Part shown: in pieces, positions 46,041 through 57,767 of the stretch
Position numbering within the stretch: position 1 is the first letter of the stretch
Layout of the letters: every line of letters begins with the position of its first letter
The notes under the pieces: model-generated
Seen by the model: the letters and a program-made list of their open reading frames with translations, nothing else
Told to the model about the DNA's origin: nothing
Database searches by the model: none
Program-made: the position numbers and the translations under genes
DNA from: Hydractinia symbiolongicarpus
Taxonomy: Eukaryota; Cnidaria; Hydrozoa; Anthoathecata; Hydractiniidae
Assembly: GCF_029227915.1 (NCBI RefSeq)
Contig: NC_079884.1
Location: 24,304,001 to 24,368,000 of the forward strand
DNA length: 64,000 nucleotides
Direction: 5' to 3'

Positions 46041-49000
46041 CAAGTATATGCAAATTACAAAGTTCCGCAAGATGAGCTGCATTGATGCGTATTACATATA
46101 CATACTTCTCGGTAAAAACTAACATCTCAGCTCCTTTAGCTTTTCTAATCAAAGTCCTATGTTTTGAAGTAAAAGACAATCTCCCGAGGTCAATTTTCTT
46201 TCAGGATAATGTAATCATATCCTTTCGTGAAATGAGGTCTCGGGTCGTTTCAGTGTACTGTTTTTCACTCCGACACGCGCCTTTGTCTTGTCCTGCCGGT
46301 ATATGTAGCTAAAAATAAATAAATTTGTTTGCAACCTGTGAGAATGCTTCGGAATCCTTTTTTAAATTCTTAGTATATATGTACATTTAACCTATCAAAT
46401 TTTTACCTATATTTTATTTTCAATATAATGTATACAATATCCTTAAAGCTAAAGTTTAAAACCTAGGGCTGAATAATTTGTTTAGAAACCCTGTGCCATG
46501 CCACCAAATTATTCCCGTTATGTGTTCCATCAACTTCAGACACGTAGAATGTTAAAAAGGTCTGCAGACAAGGATATCAATGTCCCAAGGCATTCAACGC
46601 GTTTACAAGTAGTAGGGACAAGCGTAAAAGCCACAGAAGATTTATTTGGTTTTAAAAGGCGAACATGCTGTTACATGCTTTTTAGACTTGCATCCTTAAC
46701 TCTATTCGACTCAGCGGGGGAGGGGGGATCTTTCAGTTTTTTTAATAACTCTCTTCTGCTTAGCTGTATGGTCTTGATACTTCCTGAGTTTTAAGATTAT
46801 CGGTCCCAAACTTTCCAAAGCCATAGATATTGGCTATTACTCGAGGCTACCCATAAAGATCTATGATAATTTATGAAATCCTTAATCGGGAAACTATAAT
46901 ATCTTTCGTTAGGATAGTACTTAGATGTTGAAATTTACAAAACAACTTTATTTCATTAAGGGAAATAATTTAGTAAATTTTGTACATGTAATTAATCTGA
47001 TTTTTTCGGAGTTTACCTGAAAATCGGGAAAATCGGATTACCCGGCAATTTTTTCTTTTATTTTTTGCGAATTATGTAAAAACTGGAAAATGTGTTAAAA
47101 AAGTTAATTAAATTTTGAGCAGTGGTGTTTCGGAGAAATTTCTAGCTTCCGATGACGTCACAGAAAAAAGTGTTGACATAAACACAAATTTATTGTAGCC
47201 TTTTGTTTCTTTCATGACGTATTGTAAGTGTGCCATGTTTAAGTCAATTTTAAGTAATGGTTCTTCATCCTAAATAATAACAAAAACTAAGTATCCGCAT
47301 TATAAAATCAAGACTTAAAAGAAGTTGTAACAAGGATTCAGAGCTGTAAAAGACCTAAAAACGAAGTCACAACAAGGAAGAAAATTAGGGACAAAAGAAG
47401 AAAAGCAAAGTCAAGAAAGAAAAAGGAACGTGAAAAATTTATAGAACTAACAAAGGGATTAGCTTGAAATGTGAAAATAGGAGATGACATACTAAAATCC
47501 TTTGAAAATTCAACCTATGTATAGTAAATTATTAAAATTGTTGAAGTGTTAACATTGTCATAACTTTACAATAAAAAACAAAAGCAAAACGCAGTAAAAC
47601 ACTAGAAACAAACGATATAAAGTTAGTTAAGAAAGAAAGATATGGGATATGCTACGATCAGGACAGGACTGCCAGAAAAACTACTGAATAAAGTTATAAC
47701 GCAAATCAACACAAAAACATACTTGCCTAAGCTTGTCGATATAAAATGATTTAATTTCTACAATAAAGCCATTTTTCTGAAGGTCATTAAAGTACCTACT
47801 GACTTTAATAAAGGATACTTATTTTCTGGATCAATTTTAAATTCATCTTGGCGTCGATCTCGGAGATTTCTTGTTATTTCCTTTTTGAAATATAATGGCA
47901 AACATGTCGGTCAATTACTAACAGAAAGCCAATCCAATTTTAATATTTCCAATTCACTTGTATAGTTACATATCCTGCATTAAAACGTCATAAACATCGT
48001 ACGTCTGACAGTGCAAAACTTTTAGGCGCTGACATTTGTTGAGGGGACAGCAAAAATGCGTGAACCCCCAAAAGTTTTACTCTTATGAAACAAATCTGGC
48101 TGAAATAACGTGTGGTAATTGTAAATTTTATTCTTATGCGTTCGTCGTATAGCTCTACTGAATAATTTCGTCCTATTAAATCATCCCGCATCTGATTATT
48201 GCTATATGTCAGGGTATTAAAATAAGACCTTAAGTAATTAATTAAAGTGGGTTATTAGAAAGTAATGAAAAGAGTTTTTGTTAGTAATAACTGTTAGAGA
48301 ATTAGTAATCAATGTTATGAAGATTTGACAGCATGTAAACACAATGATATACACAGGTGAAGTCAATCCTTTTTCAACTCCTGGTCTTCATGCTGTTCTC
48401 TTTGTTTACTGATATGTTATTCTTTGTTATCATGATAATCAGTTCTCCTGGGCTGGTGTCCCACGGGAGAACACGTGCTCTCATATCCTGAGAAGTGATG
48501 AAATAAAACAAGACCCTTTTCTTGCCTTTCTTTGTCATCTGCTATAAAATTAGAAATTTTGGAAATCAAAAATCTCTGTAATTTTAAGCCGTTGTCGCGA
48601 AATTAAGTGTCGCAAAAATAATATTTGCTTTTACAAATCGCGATAATAGAAACCGCAAGATTTTAAATATTTTGAGAACCTTTTGCATGACTTCTTATAT
48701 ACTTATGACTTCTTTACATTAATATTTTTATAACTAAATTTTTTTTTGGCTAACAAAAGTAATTCACTGAAAAATCGTAATTCAAAAAATTTCTCTGCGT
48801 TGCCGTGCGAGGCGTTGTATTAAGATGAAGTGGCCTCGAACTCGCTTGAACTTCAAGGAAATTAAGTCAACATTCCAGAAAAAGCGATTTAGAGTGTCCA
48901 AAAGTCATAGAATTTTACCAAGGTTACCGCCCTGCAGGTGGCAAATAAAAAAAGGGTTAAAATTTAAATAACCACGGATAACAAAAAAACTACCGAACAA

Positions 49001-49800
49001 GAAAATTCTGCTTGTTAAACTACCGAACGAGAAAATTCTCCTTGTTAAACATTCACGAAAAAATAAATCACAGAAGCTCTAATTTACTGATTCGTGAAGT
49101 TATGTAAGATTGGTTTATGCCCAGCCTTGACCCCCAGGTTTTTTTCTATTTCCGATATGGCTCGTCCAAACGTGGGAGACGGGTCCGGGGCTCGAGATGG
49201 GTTTATGTTATGTTTCCATAAACGTTATTAAACGAATGTTTTAATTTTTTTAAGTGGCAAGTAGACAATGGTTTCTTAATAGAGCCAGCACCTTATTTTG
49301 AAAACGTTTAGCATAAAAAACGAAATAGCAAATTGGCACAATTTAAGATAACTTCTGTGAAAATGATAATTCAATGCTGTGATATAACACATTTTACACA
49401 TACACATTTTAATTTCTTAGGTAAAAAAATATTCATGTTAAGAAGCAAGGAGATTGATAATATATATGTAACTATATTTTGAAAATTGATGTCATCAAAA
49501 TTTTTGGTGGCAGTATTTACTTGTATGGTAATTTATATCTTTGATAATTAATATTTTAGATTGAATAAGAACTGAGGTAATAAGTTTATTAAAAATCTTC
49601 ATCAGGCAGAATCGTTATGTCGTTGTTATTATAAAATAGCTGATTGTTTATCCTTAAATGTTAATGATAATTGAAAAACAGGTCTATTTTAAAACAGTAC
49701 ACTAGTTGTCACAGTTTGTTTGTAGGAATATATACATATGAACAACATATACACAAACACATAATAAATCTGGAATAAAAGATTTATATTAGAAAGATAA
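46041..49800. other. Gene-poor intergenic stretch
   Basis: No gene established. A short basic open segment at 47302-47467 (Lys/Arg-rich, TGA, AATAAA 100 bp later) might be a terminal exon. The frame at 46498-46794 begins with ATG but shows no recognisable domain. Confidence 0.35.
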
Positions 49801-49801
49801 T

Positions 49802-50060
49802 TGTTCGCCTTTCCTTTAATCTGGTCAGATTGAAGGAGAGGCGAACAGAAAACTTTCTTGTGGCAGCTACAGAGTAAATTTTAATTGAAGGAGCAAAAAT
49901 TAAGGACCGTCTAAATTCTAAAATCTATTAAAATAACTACTATAACGACACACAAGTAACTATATTTCATAAATAAATATCCATATTTCTTAGCAACAAT
50001 TTTACAAAGTTTTTTATGGCTGTGTGGGGAAGAAAGAAAGCGAGTTTGAGATGTACTCTT
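49802..50060 (+). repeat. Family A repeat, copy 3, with a long terminal hairpin
   Basis: 49802-49850 is an imperfect palindrome: gttcgcct-ttccttt-aatctg pairs with cagatt-gaaggag-aggcgaac. It is followed by family A sequence (gtggcagct, 'ataactactataacga', 'ttatggctgtgtgggga'). Confidence 0.65.
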
Positions 50061-50504
50061 ACTCAAAAAAAGATCTTTAACGTTTTAACCTCTACACATC
50101 ACAGACAAGCAACAAATAAACTAAATTGCATAATTTTTTGTATTTGCACTGCTGACGTCAGCAAAAAACCAAAACATTTATTTTTTCATTGTCTTGCCCA
50201 AGTGGATTTCTCCAATTCAAATTTTTACAATAAGTTATGCGGATGGCCTAAATTTTAAGAAGTAACACTTTTTAGAAAGCGTTAAATTTGAACAATTGGC
50301 TTTAACCTTCTGGAGATAACAAGATTTAAAGATATAGAGGAAAAATGAAAATGAAGAAACAGCCTTTTCTTTCGGTCTAAACACAAAAATTGGGAGAAAG
50401 GGCGTGCTGACGTCAGAAATATTTAATGACAATGCGATATTTTGTTCGATTCTTGTTTGTTCGATACATTCGAATCTTGTCTCCAGGACACAAATCTCTT
50501 TAAT

Positions 50505-50675
50505 AATAGCCGTCGTCTGTCTGTCTGTGTGTCCGCGAAAGCCGTTTCCCGTAACGGAAACACGAAATTTTTAAAATGCGCGTCAATACCAAATGCGATA
50601 TATTTCTATCCACTTTGTTGCAACGGGTTAATTTAAAGGACGGGCGACCCCGTGGATTTTTCCACGGGCTAACGA
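50505..50675 (-). repeat. Inverted copy of the hairpin module
   Basis: Reads aataatagccgtcgtctgtc through 'tttaaaatgcgcgtcaata' to the palindrome cccgtggatttttccacggg, the reverse complement of the 35884-36060 module at roughly 80-85% by eye. Confidence 0.75.
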
Positions 50676-50765
50676 CTAGAATTATAATATCGTAGTTTAA
50701 ATATAAGCGAAACTTTGATATGAGTTAATCAGAAAATTGATTTAATCAAAGTATATTTAACAGCT

Positions 50766-51182
50766 GAACTAGGTGTTGATTGGTTTAATTTTCTCATAAT
50801 CATAGGCGATTTAGGTATCTGGCTTGTAAACTCGTTAATGATGATATTTCCCACTCTAGATCGTTTTTTCATTGTTTATTTTCAAACAAAATACAGCTTA
50901 AAATTAACAAAACAAAGAACACTGTTCGTGATTTTTTGATACTGATCATTTTCTGCATTATTAGCATTGAAAACGTTTACAATGGCTTTGGATTATATGT
51001 AGCATTTTCTTTTTTTGTGTATATTCCTGTACAATACAATTGTCGTGCTAAATGCATTAATAGTACATACGTGCATATACGTTAAATGTTTCAAATATAT
51101 TGCGAAAATCTTAAACAGTGAGCCCTCAAATGTTAATGTTAATGATAGCACAACATTAAACAACATAAAGCACCATGCGTGA
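50766..51182 (+). pseudogene. GPCR pseudogene (relative of the 27.7-kb receptor)
   Basis: Open from GVDWFNFL through the TM3 end (PTLDRFFIVYFQTKYSL) to about 50938. Several frameshifts and stops then interrupt TM4-TM5, where TIVVLNALIV and IYVKCFKYI remain readable. TM6-TM7 are absent. The preserved LDRFFIVYFQTKYSL ties it to the 27728-28624 gene rather than to the 38-kb copy. It lies in the inverted segmental duplication and is probably the dead daughter of that gene. Confidence 0.85.
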
Positions 51183-52747
51183 TCATGTTTGTTTAATCCC
51201 TACTCTTCAGTGGAGGATTTGAAGTATTGTATGCAGAGAAAGATTATTGTGTGGGTTGACATAAGAAACAAGGGCTTCATCAGAAGCACAGGCCTTTTTT
51301 TCTTATACCGTTTCCCTCTGGAATAGTGAAATGGACAATGATAGAATCAAAGCAACACGACCTGGCGGAGGTGGTCAGTCATTATCAAGGGTCTGTTTAT
51401 AACGAAAGGGTTACCTCAATATACTTCTTTCTCGATTTATTTGTTGACCATGCTTAACAGATTTGGTAAGTGATCGATAACAAACCACGTGCGATTATTA
51501 GCGAGGTAAAAAAGGAAGTAGAAAAATGTGCTGTCTCATTGGTAAAGACAACTAAGTCACGTGATTTTATAGGTAATTATAATTGGTAGGTGCACCACTG
51601 CGCCCCGGGTAACCGATGTATTGTACAGTTTGTGAGTAGCGAATGTAAAACAAGGCAGAGGTGCTGTGCTGGAGATGCGGAACATGCCCGCCTACAGCTG
51701 GATAAATAGAAAACCAGGCTAACGGCCGAGGTAGCGTATATGCGTGCATGTACAGTGCATACAGTCGATAAAATGTGCATAAGAGTAGTGTCTTTACTAT
51801 AAAGGGTAAGGAAAATGGTGAAGGTACTCATGCACCTTTCCCTCTCGTGTATACGGACTCTCGAAGCGCGGGTACACCACAGAACTGGCTGCACTTGCTG
51901 GAGTAAAAAAAAATTATTGGCAAACGCACATCGGGCTGTTGAACTACACGGCAAGCAGGGTCTATTCAGGGCCAAATGCGCAAGAAAGGGCTGAGCGAAC
52001 GGATATTAAAATAGCCACAGAAGCATTTCTAAAACCGAAAATACGACTGAAAACACAAGGAGTTGATAACAAAAATTGATAAAAAAAATAAAAGTTGTAT
52101 AGACTGTCTTGGTTTATAATAAAAGTTATAATATGTATTACGCAAACATACTAATTCGTTATAAATAGAATAATATCCATTTTATTTGATCCGGACCACG
52201 TGGTAGTGGTGATTGTTTGTGATACATTCTATATAATACGTTTACAGCCGGTATCGCAAATGGTTACCTCCATAAAACATCCACAGTGATTGCGGTTAGC
52301 TAGGCTACGTTCTTATAACGTTTTAGTACAAAAATTGCAGTCTCGCTGTTCCCCAGGAGTTTTAAAACTGTTTATTCATAATACAGGGGCTTACATCGGT
52401 AAAACTTCAACAGTGGTTGCGGTTTGCTTAGCCGCGTTCCCAAGTCGTTTTAGCACAAAAAGTCGCAATATCGCTGATTCCCAGGTGTTTTATAATGGTT
52501 GTTTCGTATTGCTGTCTAAACTAACGTCAAAATAACTTCTTTGATACTGGTTTAGAAGAACAAACGTCAATTTCGAACAGCAGGTGATTGGATTTTACAA
52601 TACTCCGCCATTATTTTTACTTCATTTTTTATGTTTACCAACACGATAGTAGGTTTTTTGAATCACAATTTTTAATTCGGTTGATAGCGAAGATTTATGT
52701 GCCAATGTCGAGGATTCCGAGGCAAACAACGTGTTGGGATGGGCCTA
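51183..52747. other. Intergenic
   Basis: No gene recognised. Two overlapping minus frames at 51567-51975 have no ATG-led gene-like content that I can identify. 52270-52500 contains an internal imperfect repeat ('gcggtt-gcta-gc-acgttc', 'aaaa-t-gcagt-tcgctg-tcccagg'). Confidence 0.35.
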
Positions 52748-52955
52748 AAATGAGAGAGTGGGGTGTTCATTACAGAAAATATGGTAATCCATCTATTCTA
52801 GCATGATAAATAGTTATATAAATACAAAGGGATTGGTAGGGACGGGGGCTTAAAAAGAGAAAGGGAGGGATGTTCCTTACAGAAGATATGATTGGTTACC
52901 CATCTGTTCTAGGCTAATAACTAGTTATGTAAATACAAAGGGATTGGTAGGTGGT
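52748..52955. repeat. 112-bp imperfect tandem duplication
   Basis: Two units share 'gttc-ttacagaa-atatg', 'cccatctgttcta' and 'aaatacaaagggattggtag' (52819 and 52931). The right unit abuts the end of the Penelope-like relic. Confidence 0.7.
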
Positions 52956-52960
52956 TCGTA

Positions 52961-53690
52961 TTATACTTCTACAACCCTTGCCTTGACAAGTAAATCCTTG
53001 ATATTCTTATGCCGCATGGTTATAATAATGGGAGAGTCCGGCAAGATTTTATCGAGCTCTTGGTCATTCTCTATAAGGTGCCAATGTTTATTATTAATGT
53101 TTGTGATTGCAGTATTGTCTTTGAAATAGTGTGCGAGGAAAACTAGATATCTTTGAGTATTATTTGTTTCAGGTGTATCCTGATAGAGTACATACTTTTG
53201 TGATAAGTCTTTTATTTTTTTCATGTTTTCTTGAATTAGTTTTTTGGGGTATCCTTGGTTTTTAAGGACCCATTCCAAACATTTTAATGCGTTTTGGAGC
53301 ATATCATCCTTGGTAATCAGCATTCTGTATCTTAGTGGAGTATATAATAGAGGCTTTCGTAAATGTCGGATGAAAAGAGTTGTAGTGGAGGAGGCTAAAT
53401 GTATCAGTGGGTTTGGTATAGAAACTAGAATAAAGATTTCGACCTTTTCCTGCATGTATGTAGGTGTCCAAAAAATTAATTTTATTTCTAGAGTAGGTAA
53501 AAGTGAATTTGATATGGGGCTGAAGTGAATTAACTTTTTCAAAAGGTTTTCGTAGACATTCTTCTGTGTCAGTATATATGAAAAAAGGCATCGATAAAAC
53601 GTTTCCAAAGCATAATAGCTGTGGTAAGGGGAAGTATTTTAGTACTTTCATGGTGGTCCATGTTTCTTAAGTCATCCCTTAAGTTATGAT
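52961..53690 (-). mobile_element. Decayed Penelope-like retroelement (reverse transcriptase C-terminal part)
   Basis: Minus-strand pieces in at least two frames. KINFLDTYI, FYTKPTDTF and LLHYNSFHP are hallmark blocks downstream of the Penelope RT core. They are followed in another frame by KHWHLIENDQEL and PIIITMRHKNIKDLLVKARV, the end of the RT-thumb region. Upstream, about 53590-53620, WKRFIDAFF stands where W-R-(Y)VDDTF is expected, so the catalytic aspartates are lost. No GIY-YIG endonuclease follows. A dead, truncated copy. Confidence 0.8.
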
Positions 53691-54049
53691 GCATATGATG
53701 ATAGTAAATTGATGAAGCACAACTGTAGTCATTTTATCTACAAACAAAGTTTTTAGAATGCACTTCTTAGACAGATATTTATCAGGAGGAGCTGCTCTTC
53801 CCACAATTCACCATTTTGGTATTAAAAATCATGATAGCTATGGACTTACATTACTGCTATAGCTATCTTAATTCTGTCGAAGGTACTCAGTTAAAGATTG
53901 GTAGGAGATGCTACCTCTGTAACTTCTGAAGTGCTGTCTTATTTTCAATTTTTTTGGTACACATTGAACCTAACACAAAAAAAAATCGGCAGCCTTTATG
54001 TTATGTTTGAGTACGTGGTTGATTAATGATATCAGCATTAAATGTTTAA

Positions 54050-54400
54050 TTATTAACGAGTTATATCAACTCCTTTGTTGGTTTCGTCTTTTAAAATACA
54101 CCCATACGTTAAGTATCCTGATTCACGGTGAAAATACGTGTTAATTTTATGTAAAACGAAGAAAAAAAATGCAGCAGACTAAAAAGAAAAACAAGAAAAA
54201 AGAAAATAAACATGTAGTTTGGGTACTAGATGAATACGTTTTATAGAGTATTTTATTTTTTCATTTATTCTATTGAAATAAAAAACACAGCGCAAAATAA
54301 AGCTGGCTGCATATGTTTAATGTCGCGTAAATAAACCTTTGTCTATTCGAAAAATTCAGGAAGTTAGTAAAACAACAAAGAAAAGAGAAAGAAAACGAAT
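54050..54400 (+). repeat. Inverted partner of 26960-27330
   Basis: See that entry. Shared blocks include 'tatcaactcctttgttg', 'acccatacgttaagtatcctg' and 'gcatatgtttaatgtcgcg'. Confidence 0.7.
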
Positions 54401-54430
54401 AAAACAAATAATGAGACAACGAGAGAGAGA

Positions 54431-54771
54431 TGTGCATATTTTACATGGCTAGCCTCACAAATATCGAGGGATATACCCTGTCTATTATTTCCAGGAGGGG
54501 CCATGGCTTAGATGGAGAGTCCTAGAGTATTTAAAGCTCATTTTGAGCTACGCAGACCCAATTAGAGCCCGCGCTCTACTAGACAACTCCCTGCAACATA
54601 CAACGGCCCACACAGTGTGCCATCTTCCCAATTTCCCTCACATGGCTTGGGTTAACCCGGGGCTATGGTAACATTCACTCGCCCGTGTTGAATCGCCGTC
54701 AAGAGGAATCGAACCCCGGTCTCCCGCACAGAATACGAGAGCTATAACCACTAATCTACGGCGTCGTAGCC
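54431..54771 (-). repeat. tRNA-derived SINE
   Basis: On the minus strand the head begins near 54771 and contains a pol III A-box-like TAGATTAGTGG (54758-54748) and a perfect B box GGTTCGATTCC (54715-54705) at tRNA-like spacing. A tRNA-unrelated body follows, ending in 'gccatgtaaaatatgcaca'. A second, decayed copy is at 7892-8112. I see no CCA-terminated tRNA fold, so it is not a tRNA gene. No clear target duplication. Confidence 0.8.
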
Positions 54772-54827
54772 GAGCTCTCAAAAATATGCACATTTATTAT
54801 ATTTATAAGAAAAAAAGTCAACTTTGT

Positions 54828-55075
54828 TCCAATGAATTTGACAATATTGGTCTTTAATAACTCTAACAGCATTAAAAATTCAAAGTACAGAAATGATCAG
54901 AAACCAATATTAAGGACAGCAACTGGTATCTATGCTTCGCACAAAGGCGAACAAGTATACCAAAGGCGAACAAGTGTACCAAACTTATTCCCAGGGCTTT
55001 ACTGCGCCTATGATATACCCAACATCGACCCCAGGAAAATTCTCTTTGATATAAAGGACTGCGTCATAAAAAATA
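54828..55075 (+). repeat. Inverted partner of 25915-26175
   Basis: Matches as described there. The open frame at 54832-55128 is a by-product of this repeat. Confidence 0.7.
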
Positions 55076-55779
55076 GAAAAATTGGAATATTACACGTTAT
55101 AGAAAAATGTTTTTTTAACAATGTATAAATTATATTTTATAATATATACATAACGAATAAATAAGCACGCCACTATTGAGAATTTTCCTGGCATGTGTAG
55201 GCGCCAGTAGCCTTGTTTTTCTCAACATGTTTTTTGAACAGTGCCCAAGTTTATATATTCTTGCTCTAAAAAAATAAGAATCAACAATGTAAATATTTTT
55301 TTAAATTTTTTTTTTAATTTTTAAATTTGAACGGCGAAATATAAAAATCCCAGCAAGTCCTGGGGACGAGGTTAGTTTGAGACTATATTTGATTCGACAT
55401 TAAACAAAGGCAGAGCAACACGGGATGCACTTAGACTGTTTTTGATAGAGTCAATTTCCTCTGTTTGGTTGTTCTAAAATAGAGAAAGACGAATACCTGT
55501 TCTTTATATTTATATTTGTTTTTGTTTATCGATATAATAAAGGACTTCAACCTTAAATAAATTTAATAAGAAGCCCTGAGGGCACTAAGAATTTCCGCTC
55601 GCTACCAAAATATTTGATGACAACCTGCTAATTCGTTGTGCTATCGTGCAAACATTCAAAGAAGTTTGGTGCATTAAGCTCTGAAGATAAAGCACACAAG
55701 TGACATTGTATCTTACAACTAACGCAAACAAAACGAAACGAAACATGTCATAATAAACTCACATTTTACCTTGTCACCA

Positions 55780-57389
55780 TCATGTTCAGCATACTTTTTT
55801 GTTAACTGTGCCAAATTTTCTCGAAAATAAAGTAATTTTAAATTTTGGACCAATTTTGACCTAACATGACATTTAGGTGACAAAAATCAAAATTTTAATG
55901 TCACAATCATGTTTGTTATGTTGCGTGAGTTGGCAGAGAGAAGAAAAGAGACGTGCTTGCTTAACATAACGTAAATCTTAACTAAATAAAATATGTCGGA
56001 GTTAATTCAATAAAGTTCTTGGTGTATTATGCCAAATAGAGCATGTACGACATAACAATGTTTAGCATGCCTTTTTTGTTAACTGTGTCAAATTTTGTGG
56101 AAAATAAAGTAGTTTTAATGTTTGGACCAATTTTGGCCTAAAATGACATTTAGGTGACAAAAAATCAAAATTATAATGTCAACATTATGTTCAGCATACT
56201 TTTTTGTTAACTGTGCCACATTTTGTCAAAAGCAAATACCAATTTTGGCCTGAAATGTCATTTAAATGACTTCCAAGTACTTAGGGATTTTGGGTACGAA
56301 GTTTTAATCTGTGACGTTGCAATTGACCATTTAGTACAGGCTTAGTTAGTTAGTCAGTTAGCAGTTGGAAACCAATATTATCCTCCTCTCTTTTCATTAA
56401 ATTTTCTACGCCTTCGGGTGCGGAGATTCAATGAAAAGAAATTTTACTTACCAAAATTTCTTTAGAATTTTTATTTCTTTAACATGTTCATTCTATAAAA
56501 AGCATGAAATATCAAAAGTAAGCAAGTATTTTTTAAAATATTCGGTTTATTTGTTCTATGGATACTTTAAATCTAAACCTATATATAGTAAATTTTAAGA
56601 ATTGTTAAAATATTACAATAAAAAAAGCAATGCCGAAACTAGATTTAGTTTTTGTAAATAGGTCTGCATCATTCTCGAACCCAGAAATCAGGTTGTTGAA
56701 TGTCGAAAGTAAAACTTTTTGAATGACTTTTAGCCAACGTCTCTTCAAGATGATTATTTATCCTAGCCGATCGAGATGATGCAAAATCTGGTAATGGATT
56801 TATTGCCTGACGTATGATTTTCACTTTTATGCAATGTGTCAATGTGTCAATGTGTCAAATTTTGTGGAAAGTAAAGTAGTTTTAATGTTTGGACTATTTT
56901 TGGCCTAAAATGACATTTAGGTAACAAAAATCAAAATTATAATGTCAACATTATGTTCAGCATATTTTTTTGTTAACTGTACCAAATTTTGTCAAAAGCA
57001 AATACCAATTCTGGCCTGAAACGTGATGACTTCCAAGTACTTAGGGATTTTGGGTACGAAGTTTTAATCTGTGACATTGCAATTGACCATTTAGGACAGG
57101 CTTAGTTAGTTAGTCAGTTAGCAGTTGGAAAAAAATATTATCCTCCTCTCTCAGAGGAACGTGAAATCCAAGGGTCGATTTTTTTTCTCAAAAAATGCTC
57201 CAAAAGAAAAAACGACGGTTTTAAAGAATTTCCTACGCCTTCGGGCGCGGAAATTCAATGAAAAGAAATTTTACTTACCAAAATTTCTTTAAAATTTCTA
57301 TTTCTTTAACATATTCATTCTACAAAAAGCATGAAGTATCAAAAGTAAGCAAGTATTATTTAAAATATTCGGTTTATTTGTTCTATGGA
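55780..57389. repeat. Two and a half tandem copies of a non-coding unit, about 760-820 bp
   Basis: 56085-56569 and 56851-57389 are near-identical in order (for example cttagttagttagtcagtta at 56341 and 57101, 760 bp apart). 55780-55930 is an earlier partial copy. Each full unit ends with a conserved block holding a CGCC-CGAA-GGCG-type hairpin and, on the minus strand, TTTTGGTAAGT. The second copy stops matching at 57389, taken here as the edge of the Polinton-like insertion. Confidence 0.75.
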
Positions 57390-57434
57390 GAGATAGGAAA
57401 ATACGGATCATAGGACAGCGATTGATATGTTGTG

Positions 57435-57668
57435 CCACTCCACGTCAAATTATAGACCATCCACGTTAAATCAACGATAGAGGAGTCAATAAATCCATGA
57501 GCACTTTACCATTCCACGTCAAATTATAGACCATCCACGTTAAATCAACGATAGAGGAGTCAATAAATCCATGAGCACTTTACCACTTTACGTTAAATTA
57601 TAGACCATCCACGTTAAATCAACGATAGAGGAGTCAATAAATCCATGAGCACTTTACCACTTTACGTT
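57435..57668. repeat. 74-bp tandem repeat near the element terminus
   Basis: Three full units and a partial one around ccacgttaaatcaacgatag (57461, 57535 and 57609). The last units change 'ccacgtcaaa' to 'ttacgttaaa'. Subterminal tandem repeats are common in Polinton ends. A C-rich tract follows at 57703-57760. Confidence 0.9.
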
Positions 57669-57670
57669 AA

Positions 57671-57692
57671 ATTATAGAGCATGCTCTATAAT
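57671..57692. terminator. 22-bp perfect palindrome after the polymerase gene
   Basis: ATTATAGAGCA followed by its exact reverse complement, 76 nt downstream of the polymerase stop. The sequence differs from the other three gene-end palindromes. Possible 3'-end signal. Confidence 0.5.
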
Positions 57693-57767
57693 ATCTGTCC
57701 AAAACCCCCTCCCTCCCCCACCCCCTCCCCGTCCCATGGGTCCCTCCCCACCCTCCCCCGTTGTGTC

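Noticed and set aside
46498-46794. 98-aa ATG-led frame
   Set aside because: No domain, no splice context, and composition like the surrounding intergenic sequence.
54700-54760. tRNA gene candidate (perfect B box)
   Set aside because: It lacks a full cloverleaf and continues into a tRNA-unrelated body that also occurs at 7.9 kb, so it is a SINE head.
54832-55128. 98-aa frame similar to a minus frame at 25991-26242
   Set aside because: The similarity continues at DNA level outside the frames and the pair is part of an inverted duplication. No evidence of protein-level selection.
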